NCBI RefSeq assembly: GCF_030503675.1 | Contig: NZ_CP129964.1 | Coordinates: forward strand, 496,001-560,000 | Length of the DNA: 64,000 nucleotides | Source: Lutimonas zeaxanthinifaciens | GTDB lineage: Bacteria > Bacteroidota > Bacteroidia > Flavobacteriales > Flavobacteriaceae | Direction of reading: 5' to 3' | In this document: piece after piece, positions 24,431-33,224 of the stretch | How positions within the stretch are numbered: position 1 is the first letter of the stretch | How the letters are laid out: every line of letters begins with the position of its first letter | The notes under the pieces: model-generated | Database searches by the model: none | Told to the model about the DNA's origin: nothing | The model's input: the letters and a program-made list of their open reading frames with translations, nothing else | Position numbers and translations under genes: made by a program

Positions 24431-25765
24431 TTAGAATAAGGAATCATCAATCGTATACATACGAATACGCCGGTCATGTTTGGATTTATAACTCGTGATC
24501 ACTTCTTCGTCTTTTCCCAACAAGGTGGCAATCCTTAAATTGATATCCTTGATGATCTGTACTTTGATCCGTTCATTATGCGCCGGGCTGTATTGTTCTT
24601 TTTCAACGATATTCAGGATCTCACTGGAGGGTACTTCTTTATTGGCCAATAATAGTTTTAAGATTTTCATGGATTCGGGTTTAAACTCCCTAAACTTATT
24701 TCTGTATTTCAGGCCATTATCCAAGATCTGCAACCTGTTCAGTTTTTTCAACCTCCTTTTTGTGATCAGGAAGATCGCAACAATAAAAACTATGGCAATC
24801 CCATAAAAAAGTATTTGCTTTACCCAATAGGTATTGTTCTTGTAGAATTTTGACTGACTGATTACCGGCCCGAAAAAATCTTCTTCATCAACAATGTTCA
24901 AATAAACCCCGGTAATATTTCCCATTACGATATAGAATTTCCCATGAGCATAGTGTAAGCTTCTGAATCCTTTTGATTGGGCTGAAACTGGACTGGGTTG
25001 ATAGATCGTTCTCTGGTTGTTTTTCACGTCAATTGATATAATTTCATTCTCTTCTATCAATACCAGGGAATTACCGTAATTTACCTTTTTTATAAATTTG
25101 TCAACAGGCTGATGCTTTCCAAGATAACGCCATTCTTTTGTGCTAAAATTAAAGGTCCAGACTTCATTATTCCTGATCCGTTGTCTTCGGTTCTTCGGAT
25201 TAATAATATCCCCTCCAAAAAAATGAAACTCATTGTCTTTCTTGATATGCAGTGAACCTGTAGTCCCTTTTGGGATCTTTTCTGATTTTATCGGATGGTA
25301 AACTTCCCATTCGTCCAGTTTGGGATGATAATAGGTAAAAAAATCACGATTGGACCAAAAGCCATACCCTCCATAGGTAAAGGCAGTCTTATCATGCTCA
25401 AACCAACAGGCGCCGTGATGCATCTGATGATCAAATGATTTATCAATCCTCCTAACCGTATCATTTTTGATCATATGGACCAGTCCGCCACTTCCGGTAA
25501 TAAAATACAGCGTATCCTGAACCCTCAAGGTCACTGAACCCAATCGACCGGCTTCTCTTTCTTCTTTGTTTACATAGTGAAGATCAGTATATTTTTTTTT
25601 GAAGTTGGCAAGATCAATGGTTAGCATATAGTCAACAAAATAAAGCTCAAAAGCGTTGTTGAGAGTATCTAGAGATGAATTTTGATACACCCCAAAGTTT
25701 TCAATTTTTATTTTTTGCGAGTAGCTGCTAAGGCTAATAAATACAAGTAAAAAAAATAATCTCAT
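24431..25765 (-). CDS. Membrane-anchored propeller-like protein with cytoplasmic helical tail
   Basis: A 444-residue protein of unknown function. A signal peptide (1-16) leads to an extracytoplasmic region (17-315) with repeated short beta motifs that look like Kelch-type blades (FTYGGYGFWSN, FHFFGGDIIN, NNEVWTFNFSTKEW). One transmembrane helix (about 317-335) is followed by basic residues and a cytoplasmic tail (336-444). The tail, with KPESMKILKLLLANKEVPSSEIL and NERIKVQIIKDINLRIATLL, has the helix pattern of a winged-helix domain and ends in a beta-hairpin-like RRIRMYTI. If so it would be a one-component transmembrane regulator. It is divergent from a PAS-LuxR regulator gene. No family name is known to me. 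Confidence 0.75.
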   Translation of the reverse strand: MRLFFLLVFISLSSYSQKIKIENFGVYQNSSLDTLNNAFELYFVDYMLTIDLANFKKKYTDLHYVNKEEREAGRLGSVTLRVQDTLYFITGSGGLVHMIKNDTVRRIDKSFDHQMHHGACWFEHDKTAFTYGGYGFWSNRDFFTYYHPKLDEWEVYHPIKSEKIPKGTTGSLHIKKDNEFHFFGGDIINPKNRRQRIRNNEVWTFNFSTKEWRYLGKHQPVDKFIKKVNYGNSLVLIEENEIISIDVKNNQRTIYQPSPVSAQSKGFRSLHYAHGKFYIVMGNITGVYLNIVDEEDFFGPVISQSKFYKNNTYWVKQILFYGIAIVFIVAIFLITKRRLKKLNRLQILDNGLKYRNKFREFKPESMKILKLLLANKEVPSSEILNIVEKEQYSPAHNERIKVQIIKDINLRIATLLGKDEEVITSYKSKHDRRIRMYTIDDSLF

Positions 25766-26002
25766 TATTATGCGAGTATCTTATCAACCCAAATATACGC
25801 TTTATTTTTGCATTAAAATATTTGATGTGATTAAAGATAGGCAATCAGCAGTTTCAAACTAATTCCACTTCCCCCCCCGAGTGTTGAAACCTTACAGGAA
25901 GGTTGTCTATTTTTAATCCTATTGTATTTCATTGCGGAAATCCGTAAGAATAGGAAGAGAACATGCATTAACTTTACCGTATAAAATTCAAATCCGTATA
26001 TT

Positions 26003-26797
26003 ATGAAAGGATTTTTAGACATGATTCATACCTTATTGGAAAATGATATTTCCTTAGAACAGGAGCTCACAGGATTTGAGGAGCAAAAGGTTTCAAGAAA
26101 TGAATGTTTATACATTGTGGATTTTAATAAAAATGAGCTTATCCACAAGAAAGGGTTTGAAAATCTATTAGGATATTCGGATGAAGAGATGAATGCAGCC
26201 TTGCTCTTTGAAGGGTACCATCCACAGGATAAAGAAATCATAACAAAGGTTATTCAAGAGGCAATTCTTTATACCCTCAAGCATTCAAGTGAAGGTGATC
26301 AGAACTCGTTATACCTTAAGTATCGAAGACGCCGAAAGGACGGGACCTATATTACTGTTTTGAGTCAGTCGTTTATCTATGATCTGGATAAAAATGGTAA
26401 AAGATTGAAATCAATTACCCGTCTGACCGATGTTAGTTTTACCAGTGAGAATGATGGGGTCAGTTTTTCCTTTCAGGCCAAGAATCTTGATCAGGAATCC
26501 TTTCAATGGAAAATTCATGAAGCTTACCTGGACCTCTTTACCTCAAGAGAGCTGGAAGTGATGAACGAAATGTTTAAAGGGATCACCAACCGCGAAATTG
26601 GAGAGAATCTGTTTATCAGCGAACATACCGTGGCCACGCACAGAAAGAATATCTATAAAAAATCTTCGTGTAGCAGCGTTAATGAACTCTATATCTATTG
26701 CGAGCCAAAAGGGATCCTGAATCAGATCAAGAATAATCAAAAGGAGAAAGATAAAATTTCGGAACTCCTTAATAAAAGTATGAAATATACCCCGTGA
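26003..26797 (+). CDS. PAS-LuxR transcriptional regulator
   Basis: A 264-residue regulator. The N-terminal part (about 25-145) has a PAS-like fold pattern (YIVDFNKNELIHKKGFENLLGYSDEEM, later YRRRRKDGTYITVLSQSF), and the C-terminal part (about 185-250) is a LuxR/GerE helix-turn-helix (LFTSRELEVMNEMFKGITNREIGENLFISEHTVATHRKNIYKK). No receiver domain is present, so it probably senses a ligand or redox state through PAS or is controlled by its level. The stop codon lies inside an inverted repeat that recurs 200 bp further before the next gene, which suggests that this protein or another one binds there. Such PAS-LuxR proteins are frequent in Flavobacteriia with unknown targets. Confidence 0.87.
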   Translation: MKGFLDMIHTLLENDISLEQELTGFEEQKVSRNECLYIVDFNKNELIHKKGFENLLGYSDEEMNAALLFEGYHPQDKEIITKVIQEAILYTLKHSSEGDQNSLYLKYRRRRKDGTYITVLSQSFIYDLDKNGKRLKSITRLTDVSFTSENDGVSFSFQAKNLDQESFQWKIHEAYLDLFTSRELEVMNEMFKGITNREIGENLFISEHTVATHRKNIYKKSSCSSVNELYIYCEPKGILNQIKNNQKEKDKISELLNKSMKYTP

Positions 26798-26806
26798 GGG
26801 TATTGC
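26784..26806. promoter_or_regulatory. ATACCC-N5-GGGTAT inverted repeat, copy 1
   Basis: A 17-bp inverted repeat (26787-26803) inside a 23-bp stretch that recurs at 26996-27018 with one changed base. It overlaps the stop codon of the PAS-LuxR gene. Perfect six-base arms suggest a dimeric DNA-binding protein or a small hairpin. Confidence 0.6.
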
Positions 26807-27122
26807 ACAGATCTAATCTGGCATTTACATTTACCGCTTTTTAGTATCCATTTGGAATGATGATAAAATTATTTCAAAACTTCTTTTAAGGATACACTAT
26901 CTGCGACAATTTTCCGACCGGGACGCATGTCCAAATACACTATTTATTTATCGTAACTACCTGATAACATGATATTTGTCATGAAAAAAAATCACAATAT
27001 ACCCTGTGAGGGTATTGCCTGAGAATTCCAGCCCGTATAATTTTACCACGAAAATTGAGTGACAAAACCATGTCATCGGTTTTTATTATTTGATCAAAAA
27101 TTTCGACATAAATCAAACCAAA
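26807..27122. other. Intergenic region between luxR and the barrel gene
   Basis: About 315 bases without a credible gene. It contains the second ATACCC-N5-GGGTAT copy about 100 bases before the barrel gene. No clear TAnnTTTG promoter box was found. Confidence 0.5.
26996..27018. promoter_or_regulatory. ATACCC-N5-GGGTAT inverted repeat, copy 2
   Basis: The same 23-bp stretch as copy 1 with a single C-to-T change, arms at 26999-27004 and 27010-27015. It lies about 105 bases before the start of the outer-membrane barrel gene. A related version with a six-base spacer is at 45510-45527. Confidence 0.6.
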
Positions 27123-27770
27123 ATGAAAACAATCAAATCGATCAGCCTTTTACTTCTTTTAAGTTTTTGGGCAGTGGGTATCCAGGCACAAGATGTAGGC
27201 CCCCAGGTAAATGAAAACTATGAAAAGAACTGGAGCTTCGGCGCCGGGTTTAACGTGGTGGATGATTCGGGGCTTGTGATAGGCGGAATCGCAGATCCAT
27301 CGGAGAACTGGAACTTCAGTATGCCTTTTTATATTTCGGCCGAGTATTACCTGAACAATCAGTTCAGTTTTATGGCCATGATCTCTACCAACAAATACCT
27401 TGAAGGGAAGGTATATAACAAAGGATATATCGTTGGCGGAGATGCCAACTATTTTTCTTTTGATGTCAATGCAAAATTCTCTTTTAGAGACATTATGAAG
27501 AGCTATCAATTTGATCCTTATGTGTTTTTGGGTTTTGGGTATAATAGTATTGGGGAATTTACCTATGTGCTCAAAGAATTTCCGTATGACTCTTTAGAAC
27601 ATCCGGCTGCAGGCAATTTAACGGTTAATGGAGGCTTGGGCTTTAACTACTGGTTTTCTCCAACCTGGGGTATGAATCTGAACCTGGCCGCCAAATGGGA
27701 CGCCAACCGACAAGATGGCTGGAACAACCATAAACAATACAGTATAGGAGCCGTTTATTTTCTGAACTAG
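27123..27770 (+). CDS. Outer-membrane beta-barrel protein
   Basis: A 215-residue exported protein with a Sec signal (1-22, ending IQAQ) and about eight alternating amphipathic strands (WSFGAGFNVVDD, FYISAEYYLNNQFSFMAMIS, DPYVFLGFGYNS, MNLNLAAKWDA), ending AVYFLN. This pattern fits small eight-stranded OmpA/OmpX-type barrels of Bacteroidota, with no peptidoglycan-binding domain. Its role is unknown; such proteins serve as structural porins or stress-induced surface proteins. The ATG at 27123 gives the standard signal start (MKTIKSISLLLLLS). It is preceded by the ATACCC inverted repeat. A hairpin follows it. Confidence 0.8.
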   Translation: MKTIKSISLLLLLSFWAVGIQAQDVGPQVNENYEKNWSFGAGFNVVDDSGLVIGGIADPSENWNFSMPFYISAEYYLNNQFSFMAMISTNKYLEGKVYNKGYIVGGDANYFSFDVNAKFSFRDIMKSYQFDPYVFLGFGYNSIGEFTYVLKEFPYDSLEHPAAGNLTVNGGLGFNYWFSPTWGMNLNLAAKWDANRQDGWNNHKQYSIGAVYFLN

Positions 27771-27782
27771 AAAATTGAAAAA

Positions 27783-27807
27783 TTAAAGTGTAACCCTTGC
27801 ACTTTAA
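27783..27807. terminator. Hairpin after the barrel gene
   Basis: TTAAAGTG (27783-27790) pairs with CACTTTAA (27800-27807), eight perfect pairs with a nine-base loop, 13 bases after the stop codon. No T-run follows, so termination strength is uncertain. Confidence 0.45.
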
Positions 27808-27911
27808 ATCAAGGAACAATAAAAAATAAAGCCTTCCAGGAGTATTAAATGTGACTCAGGAGGGCGAAGCCGTAAAAAGAATCAAAGTTTCATATAAAAC
27901 CCCTCAATCTT

Positions 27912-28004
27912 ATGAAAAAATATCAAATCGTATTGTTAATCGTACTTATCCTGGTTACCGTGAGCTGGTCATTTGCGATGATCAGTCTGGTAGAATTTAA
28001 TTAG
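27912..28004 (+). CDS. 30-residue single-pass membrane peptide
   Basis: An ATG-initiated frame of 31 codons encoding two lysines, then a hydrophobic helix of about 20 residues ([20 protein letters not shown]) and a short polar end (SLVEFN). It ends two bases before the GDP-mannose dehydratase start, an arrangement typical of a co-translated gene pair. It is far too short for most gene finders. It may be a small inner-membrane protein of the polysaccharide system; no homologue is known to me. It could also act as a translational leader for gmd. Coding status rests on its position, start codon and hydrophobic pattern. Confidence 0.5.
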   Translation: MKKYQIVLLIVLILVTVSWSFAMISLVEFN

Positions 28005-28006
28005 AC

Positions 28007-29134
28007 ATGAACGCAGAGAAAAAGAAAGTTGCCTTTGTTACAGGTGTCACGGGTCAGGATGGTGCTTATTTAAGTGAATTCCTGCTCCATAAAGGCTATA
28101 TCGTACACGGATTAAAAAGAAGATCATCTTCGTTTAATACCGATCGTATCGATCATTTGTATCAGGACCCGCATATAGAGAACAGAAATTTTGTTCTGCA
28201 CTATGGTGATATGACTGACAGTACCAACCTGATCCGAATCATACAAGAAGTACAACCCGATGAGATCTATAACCTGGCAGCCATGAGTCATGTTCATGTA
28301 TCCTTTGAGATGCCCGAGTATACGGCCAATGCTGATGGTATAGGAACCTTAAGATTGCTTGAGGCTATTCGAATTCTAAAAATGGAGAAGAAGGTTCGTA
28401 TCTATCAGGCGTCAACTTCTGAACTTTTTGGAAAGGTGCAGGAAGTACCCCAATCAGAGACCACACCATTTTATCCCAGATCTCCTTATGGTGTGGCCAA
28501 AATGTATGCCTACTGGATCACGGTTAACTACAGAGAAGCTTATGGTATATATGCCTGTAACGGAATTTTATTTAATCACGAATCACCTATTAGGGGAGAA
28601 ACTTTTGTAACCAGAAAAATCACAAGAGCCGCTGCGAGGATTGCGCTCGGTTTACAGGACAAATTATACCTGGGTAATTTGAATGCCCAACGCGACTGGG
28701 GCCATGCCAAAGATTATGTACGCATGATGTGGATGATCTTGCAGGCAGATCAGGCAGAAGACTGGGTGATCGCTACCGGAAAAACCACTTCGGTGCGTGA
28801 TATGGTGCGCATGAGTTTTAAGGAGTTAGGTATTGAACTTGATTTTGTGGGTGAAGATGCCGAAGAAAAGGCTTATGTGAAGGCTTGTTCTCATCCTGAT
28901 CATCAATTGGAGCTCGGTAAAGAAGTATTATCTGTGGATCCAACTTATTATCGACCAACCGAGGTTGACCTGCTTATCGGAGATACCACCAAGGCAAGAA
29001 CCCAACTGGGCTGGGTGCCAGAATATGATCTGGAAGCCCTGGTCAAAGAGATGGTTGCCAGTGATCTGGACCTGATGAAAAAAGACCAGTACTTAAACCA
29101 AAATGGGTATCAAACCCTAAATTATTACGAGTAG
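28007..29134 (+). CDS. gmd: GDP-mannose 4,6-dehydratase
   Basis: A 375-residue extended-SDR enzyme that converts GDP-D-mannose to GDP-4-keto-6-deoxy-D-mannose, the first step to GDP-L-fucose. The N-terminal [16 protein letters not shown] Rossmann segment, [17 protein letters not shown], and the catalytic [12 protein letters not shown] (Tyr and Lys) are strongly diagnostic. [16 protein letters not shown] and [15 protein letters not shown] are conserved GMD segments for substrate binding and tetramer contacts. The gene opens the exopolysaccharide locus and is followed by the GxxExxY gene and fcl. Base composition is in line with the chromosome, unlike the AT-rich block that starts after fcl. 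Confidence 0.96.
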   Translation: MNAEKKKVAFVTGVTGQDGAYLSEFLLHKGYIVHGLKRRSSSFNTDRIDHLYQDPHIENRNFVLHYGDMTDSTNLIRIIQEVQPDEIYNLAAMSHVHVSFEMPEYTANADGIGTLRLLEAIRILKMEKKVRIYQASTSELFGKVQEVPQSETTPFYPRSPYGVAKMYAYWITVNYREAYGIYACNGILFNHESPIRGETFVTRKITRAAARIALGLQDKLYLGNLNAQRDWGHAKDYVRMMWMILQADQAEDWVIATGKTTSVRDMVRMSFKELGIELDFVGEDAEEKAYVKACSHPDHQLELGKEVLSVDPTYYRPTEVDLLIGDTTKARTQLGWVPEYDLEALVKEMVASDLDLMKKDQYLNQNGYQTLNYYE

Positions 29135-29153
29135 CATTTGACAAGTAGGCTTG

Positions 29154-29543
29154 ATGGAAAGTAAACTCATATTTGAAGAAGAAAGTTATAAGATCCTGGG
29201 CGTTTGTATCGCCGTCCATAAAAAGATGGGCTCGGGTTTTGAACGGGAGGTATATGAAGAGGTCTTGCAAAAAGAGTTTGTAAAACATGGCATCCCTTTT
29301 GAAAAACAAAAAAAGTTATCCCTTTATTACGAGGGAGATCCTTTACGAAAATATTTTACCGCTGATTTTGTGTGTTATGGTGCCATCATCCTTGACATCC
29401 GATCAATGAATTTTATTCATCAAAATACCAAGCAGCAGGTGGTCAATTATTTAAAGGCCACCAATTTTCAGCTGGGTTTCCTCATCAATTTTGGAGAATC
29501 CAGTTTAAAGTGGAAACGGGTCATTCATACCGTTGAAGCTTGA
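29154..29543 (+). CDS. GxxExxY protein
   Basis: A 129-residue cytoplasmic protein of the GxxExxY family, defined by the G-x-x-E-x-x-Y motif seen here as GSGFEREVYEEVL (about 26-38). The core (KLSLYYEGDPLRKYFTADFVCYGAIILDI, then QVVNYLKATNFQLGFLINFG) resembles the PD-(D/E)XK nuclease-like fold. In many Bacteroidota such genes occur inside nucleotide-sugar and capsule clusters, often beside gmd and fcl, and their role there is not known. The start used is the ATG at 29154; the TTG just before it is in frame. The catalytic Lys of the nuclease motif is not apparent (DIRSMNFI where E-x-K would be expected), so activity may be lost. Confidence 0.8.
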   Translation: MESKLIFEEESYKILGVCIAVHKKMGSGFEREVYEEVLQKEFVKHGIPFEKQKKLSLYYEGDPLRKYFTADFVCYGAIILDIRSMNFIHQNTKQQVVNYLKATNFQLGFLINFGESSLKWKRVIHTVEA

Positions 29544-29594
29544 TCTGAAAGCCTATCCGTGATATCTGCTTGTTATTAGCGAAATTTAAAAAGA

Positions 29595-30530
29595 ATGAAA
29601 AAAGGCTTAAAAATTTATGTTGCCGGCCATAGAGGTATGGTAGGCTCAGCGGTATGGCGCGCTTTAGAAAAAGCCGGCTATACCAACCTGATCGGTAAAA
29701 CAAGTACTGAACTTGACCTCCGTGACCCAAAGGCCGTGCAGGCTTTTATCGCCAAAGAAAAACCGCGGGCCATCATTGATGCCGCGGCCAAGGTTGGCGG
29801 TATTCTGGCCAACAGCCAGGACCAATACGGGTTTTTACTTCAAAACCTGCAGATACAGAACAACCTGATCCAGACAGCTCATGAGCATGAGGTTGCCAAA
29901 TTTATCTTCCTGGGCAGTTCCTGCATTTATCCCAAATTAGCTCCACAACCCCTTAAAGAAGACTACTTGTTGACCGGCCCATTAGAGCCTACCAACGAGG
30001 GCTATGCTTTGGCCAAAATTGCAGGTATCAAATTGTGTCAGGCTATCAGGGAACAGTATAAAAAAGATTTTGTAAGCCTGATGCCCACCAATTTATATGG
30101 GCCTAATGATAATTTTGACCTGCAATCATCGCATGTATTACCAGCCATGATCAGAAAGTTTCATGAGGCTAAACTAAACAAACATGCTCCTGTAAGCCTT
30201 TGGGGTTCAGGCACACCCATGCGTGAATTTTTAGACGTAGACGATATGGCCAAGGCCGTGCTTTTTGCCTTAGAAAATAAACTACCCGAGCATTTATATA
30301 ATGTAGGTACGGGTACTGATGTAACGATTAAACAACTCGCTGAGACCATTCAAAAAATTGTGGGTCATCAAGGCGTAATTGAGTGGGATAGTTCTAAGCC
30401 TGACGGGACGCCAAGGAAGTTATTGGATGTTGCTAAGTTGAATGAGTTGGGGTGGAAGGCTGAGGTTGGATTGGAAAATGGTGTATTAAAGACATATAAG
30501 TGGTTTCGTAAGGATAATTTAGGAGTCTAA
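29595..30530 (+). CDS. fcl: GDP-L-fucose synthase
   Basis: A 311-residue epimerase-reductase that turns GDP-4-keto-6-deoxymannose into GDP-L-fucose with NADPH. Signatures are AGHRGMVGSAVWRAL at the N-terminus, FLGSSCIYPKLAPQPLKEDYLLTGPLEPTNEGYALAKIAG (catalytic Ser, Cys, Tyr, Lys) and the NLYGPNDNFDLQSSHVLPAMIRKFHEA segment. It pairs with gmd for fucose supply to the surface polysaccharide. The gene lies 51 bases after the GxxExxY gene. Its last 100 bases shift toward higher AT content, and the following intergenic region leads into the AT-rich block. Confidence 0.96.
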   Translation: MKKGLKIYVAGHRGMVGSAVWRALEKAGYTNLIGKTSTELDLRDPKAVQAFIAKEKPRAIIDAAAKVGGILANSQDQYGFLLQNLQIQNNLIQTAHEHEVAKFIFLGSSCIYPKLAPQPLKEDYLLTGPLEPTNEGYALAKIAGIKLCQAIREQYKKDFVSLMPTNLYGPNDNFDLQSSHVLPAMIRKFHEAKLNKHAPVSLWGSGTPMREFLDVDDMAKAVLFALENKLPEHLYNVGTGTDVTIKQLAETIQKIVGHQGVIEWDSSKPDGTPRKLLDVAKLNELGWKAEVGLENGVLKTYKWFRKDNLGV

Positions 30531-30595
30531 ATAATTAATAGACATAAGAATATGAATACTATATTTAAATCAGACAAAAATTACCTTTGGGAGAT

Positions 30596-31942
30596 GTGAA
30601 AATCTACATACAAAACTTTTTTAAAGGGAACGAACGTTCTGTAAAAGCCAAAAAAAATATTATTTATTCTTTATTTATTAAAGGAATAAGTATAGCTGTT
30701 GGCCTCGCCTTTGTACCTTTAATTCTTAACTATTTAGACGCAGAAAGATATGGTATATGGTTAACATTAACTTCAATAATTGCATGGTTTTCTTTTTTTG
30801 ACATTGGCCTAGGTAACGGTTTACGAAATAATCTTACCGAAGCTATTGCTAAGAATGATCATAAACTTGCAAAAACATACGTAAGTACAACTTATGCAAT
30901 TTTAGGTGTTGTCCTTTTTGTTATTATTATTTTATTTTTAATAGTAAACCCTTTATTAAATTGGCAAAATTTACTAAATACTACAGTTGTTGAAACAAAT
31001 GAACTAGCTATTGTAGCATTAATAGTTTTTGTATTCTTTATATTGAAATTTTTCTTTAGTTTAATTGGTACAATATTAAATGCAGACCAACGCCCTGCTA
31101 TTAGTAATCTTTTTGGACCTTTGAGTAATTTGTTATCTCTAATAATTATCTATATCCTTACAAAAATAACAAAAGGGTCATTAATTAATCTAGCTACTGT
31201 TTTAAGTGTTGTACCAGTAATAGTTCTTTTAATAGCAACTTTCGCCTTTTTTATAAAAGATTATAGAATTTATGCACCTTCCATTAAAAATGTTGATATA
31301 TCTAAATCTAAAGATTTATTGGGCTTAGGATTTAAATTTTTTTATTTTCAAATTTCATCAGTAGTTTTTTTTTCTACTACTAATTTTCTAATTGCTCAAT
31401 TTTCTAATCAGGAAACTGTTGCCGCATATAATATTGCTTTTAAATATTTATTTATGGTGAATATGATCTTTGGAATTATTCTAACTCCGTTTTGGTCTGC
31501 AGTAACCGATGCTTATGTAAGAGAAGATTTTATTTGGCTTAAAAACAGTTTAAGAAAATTAAATATATTATCTGGTGTAATGGTTATTGGTTTAGTTTTA
31601 GCCCTTATAATTAGCCCTTATATTTATCAATTATGGATAGGTGAAAAACTAACAATTCCATTTTCCTTAAGTTTAATAATTACATTATATTTAATTCAAC
31701 AACTTATAATTGCTCCATTCTCAACCTTTATAAATGGTTTAGGCAAGCTTAAACTTGGAATATTTCTAATTTCAATTAAGCTATTTTTATTCTTTCCATT
31801 GGCATATTTTTTAGGCACTTACTATGGTGAGATTGGAATTGTCATGTCTATGCTCCTAATTCAAATACCATCACTAATTCAGGAACCTATTCAAGTTTTT
31901 AAAATTATTAATAATAGCGCAAATGGTATGTGGAACAAATAA
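30596..31942 (+). CDS. Wzx-type polysaccharide flippase
   Basis: A 448-residue polytopic membrane protein with about twelve to fourteen hydrophobic helices and the pattern of the MATE/PST oligosaccharide flippase family (start KKNIIYSLFIKGISIAVGLAFVPLILNYLDAERYGIWLTLTSIIAWFSFFDIGLGNGLRN). It would flip lipid-linked repeat units across the inner membrane. Start choice is uncertain: GTG at 30596 overlaps the stop of a 15-codon upstream frame (GTGA), while TTG at 30587 is in frame. The gene is the first of the AT-rich block (about 30.5-40.4 kb) and differs in composition from fcl just upstream. Specificity cannot be told. Confidence 0.88.
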   Translation: MKIYIQNFFKGNERSVKAKKNIIYSLFIKGISIAVGLAFVPLILNYLDAERYGIWLTLTSIIAWFSFFDIGLGNGLRNNLTEAIAKNDHKLAKTYVSTTYAILGVVLFVIIILFLIVNPLLNWQNLLNTTVVETNELAIVALIVFVFFILKFFFSLIGTILNADQRPAISNLFGPLSNLLSLIIIYILTKITKGSLINLATVLSVVPVIVLLIATFAFFIKDYRIYAPSIKNVDISKSKDLLGLGFKFFYFQISSVVFFSTTNFLIAQFSNQETVAAYNIAFKYLFMVNMIFGIILTPFWSAVTDAYVREDFIWLKNSLRKLNILSGVMVIGLVLALIISPYIYQLWIGEKLTIPFSLSLIITLYLIQQLIIAPFSTFINGLGKLKLGIFLISIKLFLFFPLAYFLGTYYGEIGIVMSMLLIQIPSLIQEPIQVFKIINNSANGMWNK

Positions 31943-31955
31943 TGAAAAATCAAAA

Positions 31956-33224
31956 ATGAAAATACTTTGGTTTGCAAATACACCTTGCTCTGCATCTGAA
32001 AAACTAACATCTAGTCTTAACAGGGGTGGGTGGCTTTCCGCGTTAGAGTATGAATTGTCAAAAAAAGAAAATTTAGAATTACATGTTGCTTTCTATTATT
32101 CAGAAAGCACAGACCCCTTTTTACATAATAATGTTTGGTTTTACCCGATAGTACGAAAGAATAGTAGCTCAAAAATACAACGCTACAAAGCAAGGCTCTT
32201 TAAACAGAATTATGATATCGATGAAATTCAAGAATTAAATAGGATTTTGAACCAGGTAAATCCAGACCTAATTCATGTTCATGGAACAGAAGAAAATTTT
32301 GGACTAATTCAATATCACACGAGCATTCCAGTAGTGATATCAATACAAGGAATATTAAGTCCAATAGTAGAAAAGTTCTTTTCAGGAATTCCATTTTATC
32401 TTACAAGAAAATATAATAGTCTAAAGAGCAAAATTTTATTGAAATCAGGTAAATATGATTTTCAGAAGCTTAGTAAAGATTCTATTCGCGAACGTGAAAT
32501 TTTAAGAATTTGCAAAAACATTATTGGAAGAACTGATTGGGATAAAAGAGTGACTCGAATATTAGCTCCGAATAGCAATTATTTTGTTGGGCAGGAAATG
32601 CTCAGACCTTCATTTTATGAGAACACATGGCAAAAAAAAAGAGTTGAAAAAAAAATTCGCATTATTACTGTTATGAGCAATTCAGTTTACAAAGGCTTTG
32701 AATGCATCGTCAAAACTGCTAACATTCTTTCGAAGTATCCAGGTTTCGACTTTGAATGGCAGGTGATTGGCTTAAATATTAAGAGTGAGATAGTATTCCT
32801 AACTCAAGAATGGTTAAAAATAAATCCAGAAAATGTTGACATCAGATTATTCGGTGAAAAAAATGAAACGGAGATTGTAGACTTGCTTTTGTCCGCAGAT
32901 ATCTATTGCCAAGTGAGTCACATCGAGAATAGCCCAAATAGCCTTTGTGAAGCTATGATTCTCGGATTGCCTGCGATTGCATCATTTGCTGGAGGGACCA
33001 ATTCAATTTTGGAAAATGGGAAAGAAGGAACTTTGGTTCAAGATGGTGATCCTTATTCTTTTGCAGGCGCAATTCAAGAACTTTCAGAAGATTTTGAAAA
33101 ATCAAGTCTTTATTCGAAAAATGCTCAAAAAAGAGCGAATAAAAGGCATGATAAACAAAGGATTATTATGGATTTAATAAAGACCTACCATACTATAATA
33201 AATCAGAGTCTTTATGATGCTTAA
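31956..33224 (+). CDS. Glycosyltransferase family 4-like, EPS assembly
   Basis: A 422-residue GT-B glycosyltransferase. It begins MKILWFANTPCSASEKLTSSLNRGGWLSALEYEL, a standard flavobacterial start for this group, and carries the donor-binding helix IENSPNSLCEAMILGLPAIASFAGGTNSI with the E-x7-E-like pattern in the C-terminal domain. It uses a nucleotide sugar donor to extend a lipid-linked oligosaccharide; the sugar is unknown. I choose the ATG at 31956, though an in-frame ATG at 31923 overlaps the flippase end by 20 bases. Its 3' end overlaps the polymerase gene by 11 bases, consistent with one operon. Confidence 0.85.
   Translation: MKILWFANTPCSASEKLTSSLNRGGWLSALEYELSKKENLELHVAFYYSESTDPFLHNNVWFYPIVRKNSSSKIQRYKARLFKQNYDIDEIQELNRILNQVNPDLIHVHGTEENFGLIQYHTSIPVVISIQGILSPIVEKFFSGIPFYLTRKYNSLKSKILLKSGKYDFQKLSKDSIREREILRICKNIIGRTDWDKRVTRILAPNSNYFVGQEMLRPSFYENTWQKKRVEKKIRIITVMSNSVYKGFECIVKTANILSKYPGFDFEWQVIGLNIKSEIVFLTQEWLKINPENVDIRLFGEKNETEIVDLLLSADIYCQVSHIENSPNSLCEAMILGLPAIASFAGGTNSILENGKEGTLVQDGDPYSFAGAIQELSEDFEKSSLYSKNAQKRANKRHDKQRIIMDLIKTYHTIINQSLYDA

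Noticed and set aside
25861-25910. Hairpin AACCTT/AAGGTT and C-run before the PAS-LuxR gene
   Set aside because: Six pairs in a divergent control region with no T-run and no second copy; too weak to call a regulatory element.
28428-28610. Short frame within gmd
   Set aside because: It is a shifted-frame shadow of the dehydratase gene with no start context or domain.
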